DNA from: Geosiphon pyriformis
Lineage: Eukaryota > Glomeromycota > Glomeromycetes > Archaeosporales > Geosiphonaceae
Reading direction: 5' to 3'
Length of the DNA stretch: 64,000 bases
Assembly: GCA_016748015.1 (NCBI GenBank)
Contig: JAAOMT010000703.1
Location: forward strand, 637,764 to 701,763
The notes under the pieces are model-generated. The model did no database searches. It was not told where the DNA came from and was given only the letters and a program-made list of their open reading frames with translations. The position numbers were made by a program, and so were the translations under genes. Position 1 is the stretch's first letter. Each line of letters opens with the position of its first letter. Shown here piece by piece: positions 21,906-32,729 of this stretch.

Positions 21906-22823
21906 TGTTACTTGAAAAAAGAAAGCCTATCAAAGAAAAAAGGAAAAATGTGACTTAAAAAAAAATGTGATGAAATGTAAAAGGACACAGAATAGCATGC
22001 AATAATGTTGGATAACATGTTATAATATAGAATAATGCGTTATAACATGGGATAATGTGTTATAATGCAGAATAACACAGAATAATGTGTAATAATATCA
22101 AATAACATGTTATAACATAAAATAATTAGTTATAATGTAAGAAAATAAAGTAATAGCTAGCAAGAACAAACAATTCAAAGCAATTCTGTAAAACTAGAAA
22201 ATACATATATTTAGCAGTAGTATTAAAAGCAGAAAAGACAGAATCCCCAGACAGAAATTCATTAGTTATCATTTCCCAGTTAGAAATCATATCATTCCAA
22301 AATATTAATAAATATACTTATTCAGCATCTCAAATCCAATTGTTTATTATCAACTCTAAATGTTGATAGTAATTGATACTTAAAATATGTAAGAACAATA
22401 GCCCTTAATTATGGTTATTAACAGGATACTAACTTATATTGCCTTGGCTTATTGTCATTATTTTTTTCTTATCTTTTTATTTTTGCTTTATTTTGTTGTA
22501 TATACTAATTAATTGAGGATTAAGCACTAAGTATTGACATTAAGGATTGCCTGGTAAAAGACCCCTGCAAGTGGGTAGAACACATAAGAATTATGGATTG
22601 CTTACTAGAGAATTGCCAGCTATCACGCTAAGAAAAAAATTGACAAAATTGTGATTCCAGAAAGCTATAAATAAAATAACATAAGAATTTCTGTCCATTA
22701 TACAAAAAACTCCAATCAAAACCTTCAGATTAAAATACTTTCAAACATTACTAATATTATCAATTGAGCACCAAGTTATGGGTTTGTTATTTGCTTTGAG
22801 ACTCCAAATAATCACTTTTAACA
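21906..22823 (+). repeat. B2 3' LTR (918 bp)
   Basis: Starts TGTTACTTGAAA and ends TTTTAACA. The downstream half (TAGAAATCATATC..., T-rich run near 22460, GGATTGCCTGGTAAAAGACC) aligns with B1 and B', while the U3 repeats are of a different kind. TATA-like ATACATATATTTAGCAG at about 22202-22218. Confidence 0.85.
21975..22140 (+). repeat. U3 cassette of TAACATGTTATAA repeats
   Basis: About nine degenerate units of roughly 18-20 bp such as ATAACATGTTATAATATAG, ATAATGTGTTATAATGCAG and ATAACATGTTATAACATAA. The core AACATGTT is a palindrome. It sits where B1 has ATTGCTCAGCAAT repeats and B' has GGAATTCC-type repeats. Confidence 0.72.
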
Positions 22824-23148
22824 ACATATTATCAGAATTTATATTATTATCAACAGCAAAACCTACTATTATCAAAGTTCTATTCTAAAATAATCAAAAA
22901 AAATTCAAACTAATAAGAATCTATGGCAATTATTTTAAAGAATATAAGTTATAATTAATGATATTATAAAAACTTTAATTATTATTACTTCAACCTAATT
23001 TTGGATTTATTAGTAATTAGGCAAACACCAATTCAAAAAAAAAAGACAGTGATCAAAAAAATAATAGGCAAAATCTAATTCCAAATAAACTGAAAATACA
23101 AGCTCCAATTGTTTAAACTCAGCAAAATTCAAACAATCTAAACTCTGC
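22824..23148 (+). pseudogene. B3 gag N-terminal remnant
   Basis: At about 22920-23000 the text CTATGGCAATTATTTTAAAG and what follows aligns with CATATGGCAAATATTTCAAAG in B' (minus strand, about 53948-53928) and with B1 at 6830-6900. It continues to AATTCAAACAATCTAAACTC, matching the NFQ...EVETL part of B' gag. No usable frame is left. Confidence 0.55.
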
Positions 23149-25000
23149 TGTTATCTAATAAAAATTAACAAAAATTAAAAATAATATTATTATAATATAT
23201 TAACTAATTATTAAATAATAGTATAAATAGTACAGATCAATAAATAAAATTAAAAAATGTGATATATACATGATAGTATGCAAAATATGTACAAATATAT
23301 CTAATTTAATGCAATCACAAACAAATAAACCAAAAGCACTTATAGTCAAACAGAAGATTTAATAGCTTAATAATTATTTATTAATTAGTTAAAATAAACA
23401 TAATTATATATATAATAATTTTTTAATTAGAAAAAAAACAGACAAAGAAAAAAAATAATAAAGAATAAAAAATTAATTAAATAAAATAAAATAAAATAAA
23501 AGTAAAAAAATTAGATTATAATTTAAAAAAAACTAAAAAATATGTTCTTTAAGCTTTGTATTATAATATTTACTAATATTAAGATTAGTAAAATTAAAAA
23601 TTTTCTATTTTTATAATTAGGTCTTCTACAAATAACTGAAAGAGCCATTATTTTCTTTTATTATCACTTTTCCATTAATAAAAAACAGTGGTAAAAACAT
23701 TTAATACACTAATAAAAACATAAATAAAATCCAAGCTTAACAAAATTAAAAACACATTAAAAGAATATTAAATACATGAAATTATCTAAAAATTACTTGT
23801 AATAATATTTTGGCCAAAATTAACAGTCAACTTAAAAATCTGAAACAAATTTTTTATATTTTTGAAAAATAATTTTTAATTAAAATTATTTTACAAATAC
23901 TAAATTTGTTGAATTTTACTTTTTATTTTAATCTTTTTTGAATTTATTAAAAATAAAATACTGCTTTATTGCAAGCAAAAAAATACAGATATTTGGTATT
24001 AATATAAGATAAAAAAAGTATTTTCACAAAAAGCTTAAAGAAAGACACAATTAGAAATATAAAAATACAACAAAAATTCTTCTTGAAAGATTAGTATAGC
24101 AGTAACTACTAACAATTTTAACAGAAACATTATGTTACACACCAAATTTAATAACAAAGACATTTATCAAAAAAATTTATTTAATATCTATTAGAAAGTT
24201 AAAAAAAACTCACTGAATTAACTTTTAGATTCTTAAATAAAAAAATAATAGTAATATATTAAATAAAAATTCAGCAAAAATTAAAAATGACACTAATTAA
24301 AACTAATATACTTATTCTCATATCAAAATTAGATAATTCATTATATTATTGCTTAATCTAAAAAACCATAGAAATTAATTATAGTACAATTATTAAGAAG
24401 AAAATAATCTGTAATATTTGGTATTTACTTCAAGATTCAATTTTAAACTATCTAAGCTACTTAAATTTTAGCAATAATTAATTGCATAAATTAGTAGATT
24501 AAAGTAGCAAAACTAATAATAATTACTAATTTTTTTAGCCAAAACTTATATTATCAATGTTAAAAAAGATTGAAATTACTTAATAATTATTTTTTAACTG
24601 AATTAATTTTTAATTATTATGTGCATTATTAAATTCAATATTTACTTGGGCAAAGTTCAGAATCCCAAGAACAAAAATAAAGCTTATATCAAGAATTAAT
24701 CTAACATATTATACTATTTAATACACAATTATTCCCAATAACTTTAATATAAATACATTAAGAAATTAAGAAATACATTTAGCAAAGTTTTCCATTCATC
24801 TTTAACAAAAACAAGAAAGATAGTAGTAATTAAAATAACTAACAAAAACCAAAAACTCCAGTATAAATACCCTAATATAAACACTTTATTAAGGAATTGT
24901 AAATTAACAACAAACCTTAATTTTATTATATAAAAAACTTTAAATTATATTATTAGAAGCCTTATTTTATTATTTGTTATTGAATAATTAAATTAATATA
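23149..25000. other. AT-rich block of unknown identity inside B3 gag
   Basis: Gag of B1 and B' has about 200 bases between the flanking parts, but here they are about 2 kb apart. The block begins TGTTAT at 23149 and ends AATATA at 25000. CTGC occurs on both sides (23145-23148 and 25001-25004), so it could be a decayed LTR-type insertion with a 4-bp duplication. I find no protein similarity, no long ORF and no internal repeat of note. Its right boundary is uncertain by a few hundred bases. Confidence 0.35.
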
Positions 25001-26330
25001 CTGCTAAGAGCTGCATTTTTATTTACCACAAAAATAACTTTCCAAATTTTTAACTATGTTCATATTTTATTTAGAAAAAAACTCTTTAAAAAATCTATTT
25101 TAGGAGAATATTTATTGTGATTTTTAAACCTATTTTCTCTACACCCAAACTTTCAGATTGCTTAAGAACCTAAACCTAAACCTAAATTTGAGTTTAAACT
25201 TAATCCAAAAAACAGAGTGCCAAAAAAAAAATTTTCAAGTAAATTGAAACCAAAATTCATAGTTTTTTCTGTTCAAATATCTGTAAATTCTCAAAAAATA
25301 ATTGTTCTCTATATCACAAAATTAACCAATTTTACTAAAAAAAAAAAAAATGCTTATATTTAAATTGAAGAAGCATAAAAAGCAATTCTAGCAAATAATT
25401 AAAATAAGACTTGTAGTCTTTAGACTTTATTATTCTTCTTAAAAAACATAGTTAAATCTTGATATTAGAATTTAAATTCTAAACCTAACACTTTTACATA
25501 GTTTTAAGACACATTTTTAGAATATTTCTGCAATTTCAATACTATTATCAAACTTCAAAATAAATTTAATACTAATAAACAACAGTCCAGTAAAACAATA
25601 ACTAAATATTTTGATAGGTTTAATCATATTTTATGACAGATTAGAATCATAAAAGACAACTATTATAGCTTCTCAAATTCTTAATCAATTTGTAAAAAAA
25701 TTAAGAAGTAGTATCTTAAAATGAGTAAGACTATAATACTTAAAAGATTTATTTCAAGCTGTTATATTAGCTTAAAATATTAAATTAGTCAAAAAAGAAG
25801 CTAATCACAATAAAATAATAAACTTGGTAATAAATAATAATAATACCAAAAAATTAGAAAACAAAATTACTCAACTCAAAGAGAAATTATCTTAGAAGAT
25901 GAAAAATTATCTTGTTAATATTAAGTCTCAAATACCAAACTAATATTAATTATAATAACAATAAAACTAAACACTCTTTTAAGATTACAGCTATTAAAAT
26001 CCAAATAGAAACCAATAAAATATACTAATGTATTATTATTATTAAAAGTACAAATATATTAAAGCCAAATGCTGATTACTATAGTTTCATTAAAATTCAT
26101 ATGAAAAAAATTCATAAAACCCACTTTTTAGCAATTAATACATAATACTTTAAAATTAATATTTAGTATTAATTTAATAGTATTCTTAGCAATAATTATT
26201 ATAGCAACCAAATTCAGCTCAGCCATAATACTTATCTCTATTACAACAATTATAACAATTACCAACTCCCAGATCATATTCTTAAAACTTAAATTAAAGA
26301 AAAAATTATCCACTTTTAAATTCAAACTTT
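25001..26330 (+). pseudogene. B3 gag C-terminal remnant
   Basis: Region 25290-25840 aligns with B1 7220-7790: for example GAAGAAGCATAAAAAGCAAT against GACATAGAAAAAGCCATAGC, and CTCAAATTCTTAATCAATTTG against CCAGATTCTAAATTAGTTTA. The later part (26200-26290) matches the Tyr/Gln-rich tail. The Arg/Trp/Gln codons of the family are nearly all stops here. Confidence 0.6.
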
Positions 26331-26499
26331 TTGGATTAATCAACAACAAACACAATAATATTACAAAATTCTAATCAAAATAGATAATATAATATTTTTA
26401 TATATCATCAACAAAAATTTTTTAACTTATTCAAACCACAAAATTTCTATAATATAATGTCTTATAAAGATCAAAACATATACAATATTAAAAGTATTA

Positions 26500-26889
26500 T
26501 TAATATTAATAAAAGTACTAGCATGATTTCCCTTATAATCATTACCAATAATAAAATATTAACTGTTATATTTTTTTTTAAACTTAAGAAAAAAAAATCC
26601 ATTCCTATCTTGTTTAATAGAATTGTTTTAAATAAAAATAAACCAATTACTATTATGTACACTAAGATAAAAACAGATAATAAACTTATTAAACTAGTCT
26701 TAAATAGCAAATTAATAAAAAACATTATTATTTTTTAATTTATAAACCAATTAGGTCATTAAATTAACAAAAACATTAACACTTTTATTATTATTATTAA
26801 TAGAACCAAAAAAATACTAATCGAAAAAATTAACTTTTTTCTCTTCAACATAAATAGAATAATCATCTTTACTAAAATATTATTTATGG
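26500..26889 (+). pseudogene. B3 protease remnant, first part
   Basis: Aligns base by base with B1 8545-8885. The catalytic Asp-Ser-Gly is replaced by Asn-Ser-Lys, each change a G-to-A. The alignment continues at 27764 after a solo LTR. Confidence 0.65.
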
Positions 26890-27763
26890 TATTACTTATA
26901 GAAATTTAGGAATTCTTAATAAGAAGATAAAGTAGTCAATTAAAACTAAACATAGTAAAAGAGAAATTTTAGGATTTCTCTTAAAAAATTACAAGATTCC
27001 AGAAATTCCAAAATTTCTGGCTAAAAAAATTAAAAAATTCAAGAAATCTTATATAACATTAATTATATATATATAGTAAGAGTATTAGAAGCAGAAAAGT
27101 TAAAATACATTTCAAAATTCAGTTCAAAATTAATATTTACAATAAATTAATTATCCAATATCCCTTTTTTTAAAAAGTAATTTTCTACAACTTAAAGTAG
27201 AATCAATTTACACATCAATAAAAATATCAATTATTACTTAAACTCATGTTATTGTTGTTTGATTAAGAAATAATTAATTGCTTTTATTCTATCAATATTC
27301 TATGTTGATAGAATCTAATATTTAATTATATTGAACTAATAATTCTTAATCATGGTTATTGACAAGATACTAATTTTTTATTTTTTTTTATTTTTTTTTT
27401 ATTTTTATTTTTATTTTTATTTTGTTGTTTTACTAACTAATTAAAAAAATCAAGTACTGAGTAATTTAACATCAAGAATAGTCTGGTAAAAAACCCAAAA
27501 ATAAGAATAGAAATTTAAGAATAGCTTATTAAAAGAACATAACTTTTAGAATAAATTAACTATCATGCTAAAAAAAAAATTCATAGAATAAACTTTTGAA
27601 AAAGTACTAAAACAACTATTAAATCTCTGTCTATTATACAAAAAACTTAACCAAAACCTTCAGATCACAAAATTTTTTAGATATTGTCACTATTAACAAG
27701 CTATTAAGCACCAAATTATAGGTTTGTTATTTGTATTAACACTCCAAATAATTATTTATAATA
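26890..27763 (+). repeat. Solo family B LTR inside B3 (874 bp)
   Basis: Starts TATTACTTATAGAA (TGTTACTCATAGAA after G to A and C to T) and ends TTTATAATA (CTGTAACA decayed). No internal element sequence is attached. Flanks are ATGG (26886-26889) and ATGA (27764-27767), a 4-bp target duplication with one G-to-A change. U3 carries the GGATTTCTC / AGATTCCAGAAATTCC repeat type of B'. It arose by recombination between two LTRs of one insertion. Confidence 0.78.
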
Positions 27764-28189
27764 ATGAATACAACTCAATACTAAGCACTAATTAAAAATA
27801 ATTGATTAGAAAAAGCAAATGCTATTTTGGATTAATTAACTCAAAAGTTATAACTAATATATCAAAAACAATATACACAAGCACTTATTATGTGTAAATA
27901 TTTTAAAAGAGATTTTTACACAAACAATTTATCTTAATTTAAATTTGAAAAAATATTGAAAACAAAAAGCCATTAAAGCATATTAAGCTAAGTGGAATAA
28001 AAACAATCATAAAAAACTATTACTTGTTTCTATGTGGACTAATAAAATCTCTAACTTTATACTATCTTACTTTTCTTGTTTCTAATATCACCAAAGTTAT
28101 TAACCAAGATTACAATATTTAGTTTGCTAGAAAAAACTATCTTTTATAATGACTTGTGTTATTTTATACAAGAATAATCAATAAACTAC
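27764..28189 (+). pseudogene. B3 protease end and start of the Cys-rich module
   Basis: Continues the B3 protease: ACTCAATACTAAGCACTA (27773-27790) matches ACTCAGTACTAAGCACTA of B1 and keeps the shared in-frame TAA (27782-27784). The region to 28189 aligns loosely with the charged spacer and with the start of the Cys-rich module of B' (ATGACTTGTGTTATTTTATAC against ATGGGAGCTTGGGTCACACC). It ends in CTAC, where the minus-strand LTR begins. Confidence 0.55.
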
Positions 28190-29084
28190 TGTTATCAAAA
28201 GTTTTTGGTTTTTTTTGAATGTTGTTAATGTCTTGTTTGTTATAAATTCATGTTTTCTGAAAGTAGTTAAACCTCCAATAACTGAATTTATCTTTAAATT
28301 ATCTTTTATAATTTGAACTGCTGGACTTATAAGTACAATAGCCAATTCTGTATTAATTACTTTGTGTAGTTATATTGTAGTAAATATCAACTTTTTTTCA
28401 GAAATTGCTTATCTGAAAGCTTATTAAAAAGGCATAGTTACTTTGCTGTAAAAATCAACTCTTCTACAGAAATTTTATTTATAGACTATCCTAATAATTA
28501 TAATAAGAAAAAAATAAAAAAATAAAAAAAATGTAAAAGAAATAGAATTCTGTCAAGAGAAACGTTTTCTATCCAAGTCTGGAGTTACTAGCAGATTATT
28601 GAAATTGGTAGCTAATCAATTTCAAAATGTTAGTTGTGTTGAGAAAATTCCAAGTGTAATAATTAAGGATTTGGTTTTTAAATATTTAATTTTTTTTATT
28701 GATTTTGTAAAAATATGTAAAAAATGATTTGTTTTAATTAAAATATCTAAAAATAAGATAAAATACTATAATAAGATATATTTTCTTGAAAAAAAAAGCT
28801 TTTCTTTTATACAACTTGTTGTAGTATTAGTTTTTGAACTTGCACTTTTTTCTTTGCTCTAATTTCAGTGAACTAAAGATACATTTCAGCAAACTACAAG
28901 TTATTTCTACAAACTATTAATTATTTCGGCCAATTTTTATCAATTTCGGCGAATTTTAACTATATTAAATGGTTCAGAGTATTGTGTAATTTAATCATCT
29001 TAATTTCTATGATATAAATCAGATTATTAATTGAATGATAATATTTAATAATTTGGTTAAATAATAAGTAATAATAATATATGC
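28190..29084 (-). repeat. Minus-strand family A LTR (A3), larger part
   Basis: Read on the minus strand this is the last 895 bases of a family A LTR, ending in CCAAAAACTTTTGATAACA at 28190. TTYGCCGAAAT-like motifs lie at about 28865-28970. Its first 70 bases are at 38981-39050, beyond element E, which split it at ATGC. Together 965 bp, the normal length. Confidence 0.8.
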
Positions 29085-30071
29085 TGTTACCAGACAAAAT
29101 TAGAGATATTATTTAGCATGAAATTATCGTTATAATTCTCATCATTAATTAACATATATTATTGTTTCAAATTATCACTTATTACATTAGCAAAATGTCC
29201 AAATTATCATTTAATTAATAACCCAATTTGTATATGACACAAATGTAACCTAATTGTGATGATCAATCATACAATACCCCGAACTATGTAACATTCAAAA
29301 AGTTTGCTGAAATTTGTAGAAATTTGCCGAAATAATTGATAGTTCACCAAAATATCTAATAGTTCGTAGAAATAACTTGTAGTTTGCCGAAATGTATCTT
29401 TAGTTCAGCGAAATTGTAGAAAATAGCAAAGTTCGAGTTCATAAAATAGTGTTACAACAAGTTGTATAAAAAAAAAGTGTTTCTCTTTGAGAAAATGTAT
29501 CTTACTTCAGATTAAAAACAATTAGAATAACCCTTTACACCCAAAAGACAAATAAATATCAAATAATTTGAAAAGCCAAATTCTTAAATTATTTCCCTTG
29601 AAATTAACCAATTCCTACTAACAGTTTGAAATTGACTAGCTACTAATTTCGGTAAACTGTTAAAGCACTTCCAGACCTGGATCCGAAATGACTTCCATAA
29701 ATTATCAGTTTTACTTTTTTTTTTACATTTCTTTTATTCTCTTTCTTTTCTTATTATAAATCATTTAGGTAGCCTACAGACAAGAATTCCTGTAGAAAAG
29801 TTGACTTTCACAGCAAAGTAACTATACATTTTTAGTGAGCTTCCAGATGAGCAATTCCTGGAAAAGAGTTGACGTTTACTACAACATAACTATACAAAGT
29901 AACTAGCACGGAATTGGCCATTCCACTTATAAACCCAGCAGTTCAAATTATAAGAGATAATTTGAAGATAAATTTAGTTACTGGAGGTTTAACCACATCC
30001 AGAAAACGAGAATCCACAGCAAACAGACATCAACAACATTTAAGAAAAGAGACCAAAAACCTCTGGTAACA
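29085..30071 (+). repeat. E 5' LTR (987 bp)
   Basis: TGTTACCAG at the start and CTCTGGTAACA at the end form an inverted terminal match. Very similar along its length to the 3' LTR. In the first 260 bp nearly all differences are transitions. Motif array at 29300-29420 (TTTGCTGAAAT, TTTGCCGAAAT, TTCACCAAAAT, TTTGCCGAAAT, TTCAGCGAAAT) and TATAAAA at 29465-29471. Confidence 0.92.
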
Positions 30072-30087
30072 TTTGGTGCTCTCCCAC
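30072..30087 (+). promoter_or_regulatory. E primer binding site
   Basis: TTTGGTGCTCTCCCAC immediately after the LTR. TGG is complementary to the CCA end of a tRNA. The same text follows the C 5' LTR (61090), and TTTGGTGCTCCC follows the B' 5' LTR on the minus strand. The priming tRNA is not identified. Confidence 0.65.
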
Positions 30088-30115
30088 AGAAACAATACAG
30101 CAAAACAACTTCAAA

Positions 30116-31990
30116 GTGGCAACCACACCAGACACAACAACTCTAGAGTATTACCAATCAATTTACACCCACTGCAAGCAAAGATTCAACATTCCAGACG
30201 GAATTGAAGTTGTCAAGAAATCAGTATACCAATACATTGAAAACCAAATCAACAATTATTTTTTTGGAAATTACAATATCTCAGAAGTTAGAAGCAACCT
30301 TTACAACAATTTAGCACATTATTCACAGTTGAAAACTGAAGACCTTAACAGTGAAACACTTGCCACTTACTTTCAAGAACTAAATTTTAACATTATCAAG
30401 TACTGTGAAGAAACATATTCAGTGCAGTTTCAATACTCTATTAATTTTAAATCAGAGACAGAAACAAGCAACAAAGGCAAACAAAAATTGAAGCAATACT
30501 CAAAAACCACCCCAAATACCCTAATACTACCAAAAACAACTGCCAAACACTTACAAACACTTGAACAAAGAACCAGTTCAAAACTTCTATTTACTATCAC
30601 ACCTTTTTCAGCTTTACTTGCACAAACACAAACACTTAATTTACCCTTGAATTGATTTGCAAGACCAGAAAATTTTACATCACTCAGAAGTCCCACCAGA
30701 CAGCAAAAACTCCTTTAAACTAGTTCCAATCTTCTTGATTTTCTAGCTAAAAATCAAAGTGAACACTTTGAGACAACAGCAAACGAAGAAAATGACTCTA
30801 AAATAACTGAAAAAAAATCAATAGACAGTGAAAACAAAGAAAACAAAATGACAGTATACATTGCAAAAATCCCTGAATTTAATGGAGAAGATATTGAGAC
30901 CAGTTCCCAAGAATGACTCGACCAAGTTACTAAAGCTGAAGATGTAAATGGATGGAATGTTACCAGAATGTTAAGAACAATTTCCTACTTTCTCAAAGGA
31001 ACAGCAGGAGAATGTTTTGAAAACTTGGCCACTTCATTCAATGATTGAGACACTTTCAAAGCAGCCTTCTTTAAACAGTTCACCGACAATAATATCTCCA
31101 TCACCCTTCGAAATCATTTTCGCAATATCAAACAAGAACCCTCCAAATCTGTTATGACTTATATTGGGAAATTTAACAAACTTCTCAGACAAATTTGCCA
31201 ACTTGAAACTAATGATTATTATTCTGATGCTCAAATCTTGGATCAATTTATCACTGGTTTAAAGGATAAACTGATTAAAAAGGTTCGCCCACATGCACCA
31301 GAAGATTTAAACTCTGCCATTTAGCATGCAAAGAGATATGAAATGGCCATAGAAGAAGCCAATCGTACAAAACTCGTGAATTTAGCCATTGGAGAAACCA
31401 GCTCAGCAGCTGAAAAAAAAATTGACCAACTTACAAAGAAAGTTGAAAACTATTTCACCAACCAACAACAACAGCAACCCCAAAGATATCAACCACCCCA
31501 AAGACAGAATCAAAACAACTTCACATCACTTTCTAATAACCAGCCTCAGAGTTGCCATTACTGTGAAATTTCTGGCCACTGGAAAAAAGATTGCAGAAAG
31601 CTACAATGAAACCAACAAAATAAGAGTAATCAATATTACTCTTTACCACAGTAATTTTATTATCAACTACCACCACCAGCTTACTATTCACCAAGACCCC
31701 AATATCAAAGTAACTATTATCAGCCTGCCCCACAGCCAATTCAACAGCAATACCAACAACTACCCACACAACATTATCAAGTGCCTGCTCGAAGATTAAT
31801 CCTGTAAAATCAATTTACACCACAAAACCAATACCAAGTAAACAACAATAGAATCAATTCAAACAACCAATTAGTTTCCCAAAATCCAGCTCAGCCAAGA
31901 CCCACTTATTATCATACTCAACCTAGCTATTTTACAATACCTGAAAAACAGGATTTTCACCATACTGCACTCTCAGAAGGTAGAGTTGCA
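30116..31990 (+). pseudogene. E gag and Gln/Tyr-rich tail
   Basis: The frame has no ATG near its start; similarity begins at GTG 30116 (VATTPDTTTLEYYQSIY). N-terminal domain FNIPDGIE...YNISEVRSNLYNN, then a gag domain NGWNVTRMLRTISYFLKG, EPSKSVMTYIGKFNKLLR and a coiled region AAEKKIDQLTKKVENY. CCHC knuckle CHYCEISGHWKKDC at 31553-31594. A Tyr/Gln/Pro-rich linker follows to the protease. Stops at 30653 and near 30716, 30914, 31046, 31322 and 31607, all at expected Trp, Gln or Arg. In frame with protease and dUTPase. Confidence 0.85.
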
Positions 31991-31999
31991 GCATGACAA

Positions 32000-32560
32000 C
32001 AAAACTCTTCCTATATTCTTACCACAATCTCACCAGCCAGAATTGCTGAAAACACCAATCTTTCAGACATATTTTCTTTTAAGTTTGAAGCAAATGAGTC
32101 ACCATTTCTGCTCAGCAATGTGGCCGCCAACAAACAAAAAGCAATCACTGCTATATACACTGAAGCAAAAGTCGAAGGAAAGGCAATTCGCTTGATCCTA
32201 GACAGTGGATCTGCTGAAAGCATCATTACCTACCAGTTAATGCAACAGTTAAAGAGAAATGTTGACTGACCAGCTCAAACAGTAATTGTTACTGCCAATG
32301 GCATCAAAAAGACTCCAGTAGGAGAAATTGACAATTTTCTGTTTACTCTTGATAGAATCACCATTTCAGTCAAAGTTCTTGTAATAGATGCGCCCCAGTA
32401 CTAAGCTCTCATCGGAAATGATTGGCTTCAAAAAGCCAATGCTAATCTGAATTGGGAGATACAAGAGTTAACAATCTCCTACCAAGGACAACATGCCCGG
32501 GTACCTGCCACTTGTAGTACATTCAACAAATATTCCAAAAAAGCCCCGGCTTTTGAATTT
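32000..32560 (+). pseudogene. E aspartic protease
   Basis: RLILDSGSAESIITYQL with Asp-Ser-Gly at 32201-32209, then TANGIKKTPVGEI and ISVKVLVIDAPQY. TGA near 32268 and TAA at 32402-32404. The latter is the codon that is TAA in B1, B3, B' and C and CAA in A1. It lies in the gag-pol frame and would cleave the polyprotein if translated through. Confidence 0.85.
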
Positions 32561-32729
32561 GAACTGGAAGAAGAACAGCCCATCATTGAAACATTTGTGG
32601 CACTTGGATCAACCTCCAATTGGGCCGATGAAACTAAACAACAGTACTTTTCAACAAATGATTTTCTTGAAACAGAAGAACCAGTAACAACTGGATGGAA
32701 TGTCTCCTATTCAAAACCAGAACCACGAA

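Larger units (their letters stand above)
20654..22823 (+). mobile_element. Ty3/gypsy element B2, 3' end (family B), inserted in B3
   Basis: Resumes in the integrase C-terminal region where A2 is inserted, and holds ORF3 and the 3' LTR (21906-22823). After the LTR the sequence is a decayed family B gag (B3). The flank after the LTR, ACAT, does not follow the usual insertion pattern, so this target duplication is uncertain. Confidence 0.8.
22824..28189 (+). mobile_element. Ty3/gypsy element B3 (family B), heavily decayed
   Basis: Collinear with B1 and B' from the gag N-terminal region to the Cys-rich module, but almost every C has become T and G become A. For example the protease text for LDSGSAGSI in B1 (8690-8716) reads LNSKLIKNI here (about 26697-26723). 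Interrupted by an unidentified block (about 23149-25000) and a solo LTR (26890-27763). It stops at 28189 where a minus-strand family A LTR begins. RT and integrase are not in this window. Confidence 0.75.

Noticed and set aside
25164-25190. Telomere-like CCTAAA repeats
   Set aside because: Only three units, not the TTAGGG-type sequence, and inside decayed gag. Hypermutated Pro/Gln or Pro/Asn codons explain them.
26471-26725. Minus-strand ORF with membrane-like Leu/Ile stretches
   Set aside because: Antisense of the decayed protease of B3; AT-rich DNA read backwards gives Leu/Ile/Phe codons.
22824-28189. Mitochondrial or plastid DNA because of extreme AT content
   Set aside because: The sequence aligns along its length with nuclear-type Ty3/gypsy element B1, including an LTR with a target duplication.
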